Below are positions 35,641 to 46,767 of a stretch of 64,000 bases of DNA, one piece after another. Source of the stretch: Amoebophrya sp. A120. Its lineage: Eukaryota; Sar; Dinophyceae; Syndiniales; Amoebophryaceae. Below the pieces are notes generated by a model that did not search any database, was not told where the DNA came from, and saw only the letters and a list, made by a program, of their open reading frames with translations. Location: the NCBI GenBank assembly GCA_905178155.1, contig CAJINV010000014.1, positions 426,012 to 490,011 on the forward strand. Reading direction: 5' to 3'. Numbering within the stretch: position 1 is the first letter of the stretch; the number at the start of each line of letters is the position of its first letter. The position numbers and the translations under genes were made by a program.

Positions 35641-36130
35641 CTCATGAGATGTCATGCGCCATGTCTCGTGTCTCGTGTCCTAGGGCACGAGACACGGGAC
35701 ATGGAGATGCCATGTCCCGTGTCCCATGTCTCGTGTCCTGGGACACGAGACATGGGACACGGACACGGACACACGGCGATGTCATGCCCCATGTCTCATG
35801 TCTTGGGACATGGAGATGCCATGTCCCGTGTCTCATGTCTCATGTCCTGGGACACGAGACATGGGACACGGACACGGCGAAGTCGTGTCTCATGTCTCAT
35901 GTCCTGGGACACGAGACACGAGACATGGGACACGGACACGGCGATGTCATGTCTCATGTCCTGAGACACGAGACATGGGACATGGGACACGGCGATGTCA
36001 TGTCCCATGTCTCATGTCTTGTGTCCTACAGCCTCAGCCAGAAAGTGTCGCGGATGCCCATGTCTCATGTCTCATGTCCTGACTTTCGGGTCCACCAAGA
36101 CATGAGACATGGGACATGAGCAGATCATGT
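35640..36130. repeat. CATG-rich satellite, right block
   Basis: Shorter and more irregular tandem of TCTCATGTCCTGGGACACGA-type modules, roughly the reverse complement of the motifs in the left block. The two blocks therefore form the inner part of one very large inverted structure. Confidence 0.85.
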
Positions 36131-36284
36131 TCCTCCGACCCAGGGCCGGTACGTGTCGGGACATGAAGACATGGACATGAAAACGGCCGTGTCATGTCCA
36201 TGTTCGTGTCCTCATGTCATGACACGGCTCCAAGACATGAGACATGAGACACCAGGCTCACAGCCGCACATACCCTAGACCTTA

Positions 36285-39200
36285 GGACGTCGGACGCAAA
36301 TTCATCACGAATTCCATTGACAACTACATTTACAAAAAAATAATCACCGCGAGCCGATCATTTACAAACTTACGACCGCTTTTGGCGCGCTTTGATTACC
36401 AGATTTGATCACGCATTTGGTGTGACGAGGAAAATCTAAATTATCTACAACTCGAACGAAGGAGTACATTCCTTATTAAATTAGAGCCACACATCATCCT
36501 GAAAACCGAAAATTTTTTCCATTCACGACTGCGAAAAGCCATGCGATCTGTCCACGAACACACGAACCTAACTTCCATCGGATCTCGGAAGTGGTTCTGA
36601 TTCAGATTCCGCTTATCTGTAGAATCGATGTCGCGCTATTGCTGTTGCGTATGCGTAAAAAGCAGATTATAAAACAAGGTGCTCGTCTCTCTGGGTCTGA
36701 AAGTACACACAATTTTAAGCTCAAGAGTTCGTCCCTTCCTGTTGCACCGGAAGGCGATAGTACGCCGTCAAAAACTAGTGCTATGAATGCTCTGCAGCGA
36801 GCGCGAAAGCTGTAGCAACAGGAGGAGTGCTGGCCTCTACTTCTTTATTCACTGATGCTGCTGTGGTACTACAACTTGCTGGTGCTGCGAAGGTTGTCCA
36901 CCAGTTCCATCAGGACCAGTTCCCCTACCTCCGACACTGCTATAATCGCTGTTGTTTCCGCCGCTGGAGCTTATTACACTCGTCCCTCGAGGACTACTGT
37001 TAAGTCGCAAGCTAAACTTGTTCACTTTTCAGAGTCAGAGGGCGGCTGGTGGTGCTGCTGCGTCGTGTCCATTTGTCTTCCTGCTCCACCTGCATGAAGA
37101 ACATGAATCATATTTGCGCGTTTCCTTCTGGGTTAGAGAAGAACAAGTGCTGTCGAAAAAGCACAAAGTCGTGCGAGAAAATTGATGATAGTAAGGATAA
37201 TATCCTGCTTTGCAAGCCATAGCCAAAGCCATTGTAGTATGTGTAGAAACGGAAATGAAAATCTTGTGTGCGCAGAAGGATGATATGTAGTGTCCCTTTT
37301 ATTTGGAGAACAATTATATTCAAACGAAGGCATCTCTTTACCCCGCGGCCGGTTAGCTCCTGCTCCAGCATACGCAGCAGCCCGCTCGCTTAAGATTGTG
37401 CGCGCCAGATCTGCTTCTGGCCCATTACTGGCGGCCACAGCACGGAGTTCCGCACTTGATCTGGGGTCTTGTGTTACCCTCCAAGTAAAAGTATGAAGGA
37501 ACAAACATACGACCTTGCGACGTAACCTATCAAAAGGAAAAAGAGGCCCCCGAGCCGCGGGAAAAAATGGATCGCCGGAAGAGGCTCCCTTGCTCCGGAC
37601 AGATTCATTGGCTCTCTGAAGGTCCGTGCGCGCGAAAGACCTTCAACTGTCTCGAAGTAGTGGCAACTTCTGCCCTGAATCGCAATGCTGCGAGTCTTCG
37701 AACCACATTCCAGCCTCTGGGTGAAAACTTTGGACCTCTTCGCTTTTTGGTGTCATCTGAGTCGAGAAGATTCTAGACTTAGGACCCGTCTACTGGGTCG
37801 AGATTCTCAACACCGACCGGCAGCTGCTTTGCCGGCTCAGCAGAGTCCGCACTGCCCACGCAGTGCCGTGGCCACGCCACTGAGCGGAGCCCTCGCCGGG
37901 CTTTCTAAAGGCATTGAGCCGGGCACGTTCTCGCTTTTTGTTCCCGTTTTTGGGGCGTCTAGCGGTGAGGTGCAAAAAAGCTTTTGGCTACGTCACAAAG
38001 TCATAGTTTGTTCCTTCATATGACCAAGCCTCCTCTTGTACCGCAGGGTCAGGGGGGGCAGCGCCGATGTTCACCTGTGCTTAGGGAGAAAAATTGTAAT
38101 TGAGCTGCAGTCCTCAACCTTCCTATGAAACTTTGTTCAAGGAGCTGAAGCTGGTGATGCACTGACTGGAGTTTTTCTTCCATATTTGTTTCTCTCTTTC
38201 TTACTTTATATTCATTTTCGCGCATTGTGTTTGGATTTCGAATTTGCAGCCTCTTCTCTTTCATTTCATTCTTCGTTTATATTCTTTTCGCTGTCCTCTC
38301 ACTCTCTTGCACGACGACCACGACGGCGCTTGTTTAATATCTGGATGTCTTTGGATATCTTGATCTTCGATATGTGGAAATAACAGTTCCAAGTTTATAT
38401 CGTATGCTACCCAGCTTCAAAACAGCCCAAGATGATATGACTTCGAGTTCGAGTACGTCGGTGGTGATCCCTCTTGCTCTTAAGTATAATTATATATAAT
38501 TATTGAAATGCGTTGCTGTTACTACTCTGCTGCTCGTTCCTCCAGTAGTTAGACGTTCCGCCAGCCGGCTCGCTAAACCACGAAATCCGCGTCGCTGGCT
38601 TGTGGCCGCTTCTTGTTTCCCGCCGGGCTTTTCTTCTTCATCCAGAAATGCCTGCTCCACGACCGGCTGCTCGTCGGTAAACTCGCTTTCCCCATCGGCG
38701 TCGACCGCGGTTGTGCTTTTCCCCTTGTTGTCTTCGAAGTCGTGATCGTCCAGCACAGCGGTGGCGGTGCAGAGGTAGACTGCATTACTCCCTGCCAGCA
38801 TCTTCAAGCCTTTCTGAACGCCTCTCGGAAGTGCAACGCCGGATGAAGCTGCTCGTCGACTCGTTGCGATCGTCGATTTGTGAGGTGAGGTGAGGTGAGG
38901 TGATCGTCAATTTGTGGTCGACCACCCGTTCATCCTGGTGCACGGGGGCGACGTGCCCGCCGCGCGACGGCGGGCACGGGTCGGTGGCTGACATGTTGTC
39001 GTAGCTAGAAGTCACTTAACGTTCTTTACGGCTCGGAAATGCTAGGATCTTCTCTTGTTCCATCAAAAAGGTATTTCTCGCTGAACAAAAAACGAGCCCA
39101 GAAATGTTTGCATTGCTAAACAGCGAGGACAGGTGGTATGAGTGCTCCACCTTGAGATGGTCTCACATACCACGACATCAACGAGACGAAGACGATCCCG

Positions 39201-39799
39201 ACCCCGTGGATTTTTTTCCCGCTCATTTCGCACTCAAGCTACTTTTTTTTCTTTCAAGACAACGCTCTCTTGATGCACATACAACGAGAATGACGATCCC
39301 CCGTTTCTCTTTCTTCACTTACGCTTACCAAACTAGTACGAACTGCATTGTTTGCAGAAATATCACAGAACTGGATCATTGACGATGAGAGGACTTATCC
39401 GAAATTATTATTTGACGCAGTAATAGAGGACAGCAACAAGCGCGATGAATGAACGTGATCGATAGACCTGGTGAAGAGACCCGAGTCTTTCCTTCCTATT
39501 CATGACTGGAAAGAATTATGCGATCTTTCCACGAACACTCCCCGTTCATCGGATATCGGAAGTCGAAGTTGTTCTTTTGCCTGTACTTGGTACAGGTTAA
39601 TGTAGTCGCGCTATTGCTGTTGCGTCTTGCGTAAAAAGCAGCTGCATGAAGCAGAGTCGTGTTTAGTTCTGGTACACCACACAATTTCAATTCTCCAGAG
39701 TTGATCATTTGCCCTTAAAGTGTGCAGTTCTTGGCAAGAACTACTTCTTGCATGGAACTGCTGTTTGCTGCCGCAATGGTGCTGTAGCAGCCCCTGCAT
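36285..39799. other. Gene-poor region with copied gene fragment and hairpins
   Basis: No complete gene is recognised in 3.5 kb. It contains a partial copy of the next gene's 3' end (36518-36985), a run of hairpins at about 37817-37901, and a small GTGAG pentanucleotide run at about 38880-38903. Short frames in it are unsupported by composition or homology. Confidence 0.55.
36518..36985 (-). pseudogene. Partial duplicate of the 3' end of the 39800-45140 gene
   Basis: Matches 39491-39931 in the same orientation, covering the parent's 3' flank and its last ~40 codons. On the minus strand the copy still reads GGRGTGPDGTGGQPSQHQQ and ends in TGA, against GGRGGGPGGTGGQEPSQHQQ in the parent, with many substitutions and small indels in the flank. 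It lacks the rest of the gene and is presumably non-functional. Confidence 0.85.
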
Positions 39800-42700
39800 T
39801 CACTGATGCTGCGGCTGTGGTACTACAACTTGCTGGTGCTGCGAAGGTTCTTGTCCACCAGTTCCACCAGGACCACCTCCCCTACCTCCGACATTGCTAT
39901 TGTTGCCTCCCCCGCCAATCACACTCGTTCCGCGCAAAGAGACATTTGAAGTTGCTCCCGGATGTTGATGATGCTGGACAGTAGTTGTACCACCTCCAGC
40001 ACCGCCCCCACCCCCCATCGGCGGATCGAACTGCGACTTCTGCTGTTGCACGATGCCCTGCGGAATAATGATGCGGTCGTCGCGCTGGAGAAGCAGAAGT
40101 CCCATGTTTTGATGAATCGGGTTGCTCCCGGTCGCGGCGGCTGCGTTGGCAGCACTACTAGCCGCCCCCGGTGTGACGACGCCACTGCGGATCCCGGACA
40201 CCGTGCCACTCTGCAAATTGGAATTTTGGTACAGGGCCTGTGCTACATTCATCGTCGTCCCGGTTGGGACGCCGAAGTTGTTGTGCGGTCCTGGAGGAGC
40301 TGCAGCTCCTCCCGGACCCGGGCCGGCGGCCGCGTGATTGATCGGGATGAATCTCGGCGTTTGCTGTCCGGACAAAAAGGTCGCCGTGCTCGTGCCCGAG
40401 CTGTTTTGCGCGGTCCGGAAGTCAAATTGAGTGATGGGGATCGTCGAGCTTTGGATCGCGGGGTGGGTGAAGATAATCTGGTGCTGCTGCTCTTGCGCCT
40501 GCTGCACAAGACCAGTGTTCATGCTCAGGCTCTGGTGGTCCATCGTGCCAATCGTGGCTGCGACGCCTTGCGAGGACTGCGTAGGAACAGTAGAAGTACT
40601 ACATGGTCCCCCATTCGCACCAGCTGAAACAAGGTTGTTCGCCGCGCCTCCGCCAACCAGGCCCGCGTTGAGGTCGAAATGCGGTGGCGGACTGGAGTTC
40701 GCGAGCAGGGAGAGCAGGGAATTCGAATTGCCGGAGGACGTACTGGACCGGCCCGCACTGCTTGGATGGTTTGTTGAATTTGAAGTCGCGGCCACGCCGG
40801 TGCTGGTCGAACTACTGCTGTGAGTTGCGGACGACAAGATCTCCCCGCCCGGGCCGCCCTGGACCAGGAGGGGTCCACCTCCGCCCGCAACGTTTTGGTG
40901 ATTGTTCTTGTTCATCACGGGTGTGTGGGGTGGCGCGATGGGTTGATGTTGATGCACCAAATGGTTATTCGTACTAGTTTGTTGATGCGAAGTGGAAACT
41001 ACAGCACCAGATGACACGAGTTGCTGGCGCGCGCCCGCCCCGGCTGGCTGCTGCAGCGTTGACGAAGTTGACATCATTAAACTATCCTCATCCACCTCCT
41101 TTATCGTGTCCCCCGCTCCACCTCCCGTCGTCGGCCCCCGACCTCCCCCGAGGTTCGTGGTCGCGACCACTTGACTCAGATCCATGCTGTCGGCCCGCAA
41201 GGTCTGCAAACTCCACCAGTTCGCGTCGGCGAGGGACTTCAGGTACGTCTCGTGCGCCTTCTGGTTGAACTCCGCGATGCGCTTCTTCAGCTCCACATTC
41301 TCGACCCGCATCTTGCGTAGCTGGTTGGACAAGCGCGCATCGTTGTAGCCGGCAACCTCCAGTTTCAGCTGCAGTTCCTCGTTCTGTTGCTTCAACTGTT
41401 GGTTCTCTGTGAGCAGAAAGGACTTTTCGGTCTCCAACTTTTCGATCTGGCCCTGCTGCTCCTGATTTCTGCGCGTCGTCGTTTCCACTTTGTGATGAAG
41501 CAGATCGAGATTGGCAGAGAGGGAGCAGTGTTTGCGATTTTTCGCTTTCGATGTGCTCGTTTTATTTTTCACCGTGGTCGTGGTCTCTGATGTCTCAGGT
41601 TTAACATTGCCGGCGCTGGTGGAAGACGAGGAGCTGCTCGAAGATGCAGAAGGATGTCGTCTTGGTTGCTTGTTTTCAGGTAGTGGTGGGGGTCCCTTGT
41701 GCTGTTCCACGAGCTTCTGGGAAGCGACACGCGCGGTGTCCTCCGGTTCTTCTTCTTCCAGAGCGGCAGCGCTCGTACTCGTCCTTGCCCCGTCTGGATC
41801 TACTTCTTGCGCCTTGATCGTGTTCTCTTCTGGTCCTCCGTGACCTCCTCGTCCGGTTTCCGACTTCCAGCGCCTTTTTGACGCTTGATTTTTACCGCTT
41901 GGAGGCGACAAGCCCGAACCGGTGGCGTTCGTGATTTCGTCGTTCTTCACGTTCAAACTGCAATTCTTTCCGTCGCCCTTGTCATCCTCATTTTCCTTCT
42001 CTTCCGGAGGATGATCCCTAGTTCGCCGCGACTCAGTGGAGACCATCTCGTGAACTGTTTTTGCCCGCCGCGGTGGAAGTCGCTGCTTCAATGTATGATC
42101 AAAATCCTGATCCTGTAGTTCTGATGTGGCACTACCAGAACTCCTGCTCGCGGTGTTGTAATCCTTAGCGTTCGACGTCCTAGAAGTACGACTACCCGTC
42201 CGATGTTGAAGCAGCTCTGGTGATGTTGATGGTCGTCTCTTGTTCGCACCGGTGGCGGTTGCTGTAGCATTTTTTTTCTCGTCGGTGAACTTCATATGGT
42301 CTTGTTCCGAAGATGCTGCAACGACCGGAAGATGTTGTTCCGGTGGCGGCACTGTTGGAATTCTACTCTTCAACGAAGCTGCAGATGGAGAACCTCCGAC
42401 CTCCTTATTTCTCGCTGTAGTTGATGCCGTTCTTGCGCTTGAAGTTCGCTGAATATTCTGACCTAGATTCTCCCTGCTACTCGACGAGAAAAACGCGGGC
42501 GGGGGTGGAGGTGGCGGGACCTCTTCATCCGCTTCTTCCTCCACGTCGGGGAGCTGGAAATGACTGGCCGCCGCGTAGAAGAGGTCCTCGTGCGGGAGGT
42601 AAGATGGTGTAGTTGTAGCCGGACTTGTGCTACTTCTGGCGGTGTTATTTGAGAATTGTTGCGCAGCCGCTGAAGCGGATCCCGGGATCTGCGGTCGTTG

Positions 42701-45140
42701 CTGTTGCCCCGTACTAGCAACAGCTAGGTCGCGAAAGTTCGTCCCGACATGACTGGAGGAGGCCGAGCTATGATTCATCAATCCGCCAGAAGTCTGGAAG
42801 CCTTGATGAAAGAGCGGCGGGTAGTTGCTGTGCATGTGCTGTTGCTGCTGTGACGCGGTGTGGTCGACGAACAAGCCCGTATTAGGTGGTCCTCTCGCTT
42901 GTGTCGAAGTTGTTCTCGGCTGCACAACGTGGTCGTGTCTGTGATCCACAAGCACGTGCTGTCCACCCACGTTGACATAGCTGTAGTACCCACCGTTGTA
43001 GGTGTCGTAATAGGTCGTCGCCGGCGGGGCCGCACCTCCGCCGCCGACTGCTCCTGACGCAGCTGTAGCAGAAGCCCCTACAACAACGGCACTGCCAGCT
43101 GTAGAGGAGATCGGTACAGGGTAGTACGCACCCATCGCATCCGGGCCGGCAAGCACGGTGGTTCCCGAGTTGATGTCGTGATAGGGAGGGGTCAGGAGGT
43201 GCGCCGAGGTTGATGTGCTTCTATCCGCCGCATTGATGTCGTGGTGGTCCACAAACTGGTAGGGGTTCGGCGCAAATTCCGCCCCGGAAGTCGTAGTTAC
43301 AGGAAGATCTGCTCCCGTCTGTGTGGTCCAGAGATAGTGTGGATCTATTACCTGCTGCTGCTTAGTATTATCATGATAGCCCCCGCCAGTCTTTCTTGCA
43401 CCGCTGAGTTTTTTACCATGTTTCAAATGTTTCCCGCCGCCGGTGAGAATCTCCACGACACGAGCTCCCCCCGAGGACGAGCCGCGCGAAGGACCAGGAG
43501 CCTGCTTACTACTAGAAGACGTTGCACCTCCTCCTCGGCCGCTGTACTTACTCGCGCCGTCTCCAACCGATGAAAGTTGTATTTCTTTGATGTGAAGATT
43601 CTGCTTGTTGCTGCCTTTTGTCCTTTCCTTCCTTCTACCTTTCTGTTTCTGGATTCCGTTTTCGTCCTGGTTATCTTTTTCATCCCCGTCTTCTACCTGT
43701 TGCTTCGCACCTTCTCTTCGAGGTGCATTTTCCACGAACTCGTCCTCTTGCTGACGCAGCTGCGTTTGCCCTTTTGCTACAGCCTTTGGCTTTGCGCTTC
43801 CTTGTGCGCCAGTAGTTCTTGCGCCGCTTGCATTCTCTTCCTCGTTCACGACGAGGGCTTGCGCTTGTGCCGTCTCACCAACATCTACTCCTGTAGCCAC
43901 TGCGTCTGCGTCACGAGGATCATCTGCTGGAGCGCTGCTATGATGATCCTGCTCGACCAAAACAAGGTAAAAATCGGTTCGCGCTGGTTCGGGTATCAGC
44001 TGCAACGCCTGCAGAGACGAAACTTCCACCTCCACGCCGTGGTCCTCATCAGTGGATAAGAAAATATCGCAGCTCTTGAGTTCGGCCGCTATGGGTTTTC
44101 GAAACTCCTGTTTGACAACAGGTCGTGGTCCACCTGCAGTAGAAGTAGAAGAAGAACCGCCGTCCTGCTGGAACCAGCACAGGCAGTCCTCGAGAAAATG
44201 CCGAATCTTCTTGTACTTTTGCCCAATGTAGGCCTCGAGCTCCAGGAGTTGTTCTTCCTCCAAAATTATACAGTCTCTGTCTTTTTCCACCTTTTCGAGA
44301 CCTACACCTGCAGCTGCCGCAGCGAAGAAGAGGGCCTCGCGCAGCTGGGACAGCTGTGCCCGTTTCCTCTTTCTGACTACTTTCTGCAGCGCGATGTAGA
44401 AATTTTTCCAAATTCGTTTTTCCTCATCCGTTGTCGGCTGGCGAGAGCCGCTGATGGGTTTCGCAGGTTTAGAAGCGCTTGTTCCTGTTGATAGGGGGGC
44501 CGTCGCCGCTGCTTTGGGGTGACGCAGAGGAGGAGCATCTTTTGAGGATGACGTTGTACCATTTTTTGGATCGGAAGACGCTTTCTTCTTCTTCTGGCTG
44601 ACTGGTCCGTTGCCCTTGAGTCTATTATCCACCGCTAGAGGTCGCTGCAGCACGCCTGAAAAATGAGAGAATGAGAAAATTATACGTCGTCTCTTTTTTA
44701 TTCGTAAAAGTAATTCTCTATGATCACCAGCAGGGGAACTACACTGGCTCTGCGATTTTCATAGTTCTTGTGCACATCGTCTTGGAAACTTGTTAAATGA
44801 CACGAAGTACGTAGACACAGCGGACATATACTCAAGTCAACAAGTTGCACTCAGGTTATCTTCAATCTATACCCTGATGCGACATAGGCAATGCCCTGCT
44901 TTCACTTTGTGCTGCTGGCCTCGGAGTCTGCTGCTCTCCTTCTGGTCGCGGACCTACAGCTCTTTGTTGAGAGGAAGAAGAAGAGGACGCAGCACCGTCC
45001 TCAAGAAGCGTTGGCCCATCAGGAACGAGCGGTCCATCGTTCTCAACGTCAAGGATTCCACCCAGATGACTAGCAGTGTCGGAATGAAATTGCTCCCCAT
45101 CAGGAGGAGTAGCCGGCGTAGTACCAGTAACAGCAGGCAT
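39800..45140 (-). CDS. Large disordered protein with central coiled coil
   Basis: Two exons, 45140-44873 and 44655-39800, join in frame (His-Gln-Gly-Val-Leu-Gln) across a 217-bp GT-AG intron, giving 1707 codons plus stop. The start is the ATG of MPAVTGTTPATPP. Residues of about 150-240 form a basic and helical region (DEEKRIWKNFYIALQKVVRK). About residues 1130-1245 form a strong coiled coil (EKLETEKSFLLTENQQLKQQ, then RKMRVENVELKKRIAEF). The remainder is Gln/Ser/Gly/His-rich and presumably disordered, including long Gly and Gln runs near the C-terminus. I do not recognise the family; a scaffold or regulatory role is only a guess. Part of its 3' end has been copied to 36.5-37.0 kb. Confidence 0.8.
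44656..44872 (-). other. Canonical GT-AG intron
   Basis: Begins GTATAGATTG and ends CTCATTTTTCAG. It has no inverted ends or target duplication, so it contrasts with the introners in neighbouring genes. Confidence 0.85.
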
Positions 45141-46767
45141 TTTTTGATGCAACTACGTCTACCACGTGTGAAGAAGATGTAGTGGTCCTGCGACAAAAGC
45201 ACACAGTTTCGAGAGCGGACTGCGCATGCCCCCCGATACCGATTTCTTGTAGTAGTAGTGGTTGTGCGAATTATTTTTTGTAATCGCAAGCGACATGTTG
45301 ATTTCGTGATTGTAGCATCGGAGGTGGGATAACTGGCGTTTACAGGGGGTTGGTGGGTTGATCGCGCCGATCTCAGACTGTACTAATCGTAACGTATCAA
45401 ACTGGCACAGACAAAACTTCACCAAGGAAGGATAAGACCAGAGCCAATATTGTACACAGAACTTTACTGAAAGCCAGCGTGGCTCCTAAAGTGGTTCCAC
45501 AGTCAAATCACAAAATCTTCGTGTACTACTATACTTACTAAAAAAGCTTGGGTATGGGTTAACTGCCTCGGTCGTGCGCAACTAGAAGAACTATGGGGAA
45601 CTCGAAAACAGGAAGGGTGTAAAAGCGGGATCATCTCTTCTCTATCGGGTTCAGGGGTGCCTGTGAAATAAAATGAACGTCAGGTCGCGTTGGAGGACAA
45701 CGTCGAAACAGAGCGAAATCCAAAATATGAGTGCAAATACAAACACTTCTGCAAGTAAACAGGATCAGCTTTTTCTCATTTGGTTTTTCTCGAAGTCGAA
45801 GGGACGAATCTTTCGTTTTTTGACATGATGAAGCGCGGTTGTTCATGATGCGCTTGCGCATTGTTCTGTTCTTGCGAACGGAGAGTAGAACGATGTCGTG
45901 GAAAAAACAAGCACGAACGACGACGAGAGCAATTGATTCCACAATTTTCATGGGAACGAGAGGCAAGGAACAAATACAAAGGACAACCGAATAAATCTGC
46001 GTAATATTATGCGACGTTCTCTGAAATAAAAGCCTGGGCAGAAAATTCGTTGCGAATAGAACGTGAACCTCCGCTACAACCTCCTACAAATTCCAAGCGC
46101 AACGGTCATCTTGATCGTTATCACTGCAACTGCTACTTTTCAATCTTTTGACATTTGCCTTTGAAAAAGATGAACAGCACGGGCTTTTCAGAACAGTGCT
46201 TCGAGAAGATGATCAGAGCGACATCAAAGCCATTCTCTCCAGCATAGCGCTTGTTGGTATTTTACGTTTTTTTCCGATCCAGCTCAAGCTTGCAGCGTAC
46301 GTTAGAATAATACCAGTTGTTCCCGAAGATTCTCGTCCCTGTAAAAATCCGCAACACGGAAGATTCATGGACTAGACATGGTAAAAGCATTTCGTGTAAA
46401 CAAAAGAGTGTAAGGATATTGTCTTGTCCGTCTGAGAATCCATTTATCATCAAGAAATGCGCGATAAATTTCTCAGCGGAGCGACGTGTGACACAGTGAC
46501 AATGTGAAGAACTGCGATCGTGGGGTCATTTTGACATGATCTCTCTGGTGGGTTTGCATTTTTGTTATGGAAGGAATGCACAAGCACAAAATCTTGGTCT
46601 TATCTAGTTCCTGCCCGATGAAGCTACAGGATAATCGCTTCATCAATGTGCATTTTGATTCTTACAACTTCATGAAAACTACGAAGCGCAGTCATTTTTA
46701 TTTTGACCAAGGAAAAATTTGTACAAACACCGATGCCTCCTTCGAGTTGGTACTATCCACCGTTCTT
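45141..46767. other. Intergenic region
   Basis: Lies between the 5' end of the disordered-protein gene and the 3' end of eIF3m. I see no gene, RNA gene or notable repeat. Short frames here have random composition. Confidence 0.55.

Larger units (their letters stand above)
32805..36275. mobile_element. 3.47 kb inverted-repeat element packed with satellites
   Basis: The ends are inverted copies of about 120 bp (32805-32925 against 36153-36275), both reading ATGTGCGGCTGTGAGCC from the outside in. The element is bracketed by a perfect 9-bp direct repeat TAGACCTTA at 32796-32804 and 36276-36284. Long inverted ends with a 9-bp target duplication are typical of Mutator-like DNA transposons. No transposase is present, so it would be a non-autonomous element. 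The interior consists of three satellite blocks and has no believable gene; long frames there simply follow the repeats. Confidence 0.82.

Noticed and set aside
37697-37760. Possible tRNA T-arm (TTCGAACC)
   Set aside because: No matching acceptor, D or anticodon arms could be built around it. No tRNA was found anywhere in the window.
42463-43683. Arg-rich minus-strand frames in the 39800-45140 gene
   Set aside because: Alternative-frame shadows of the Ser/Gln/Thr-rich coding sequence.
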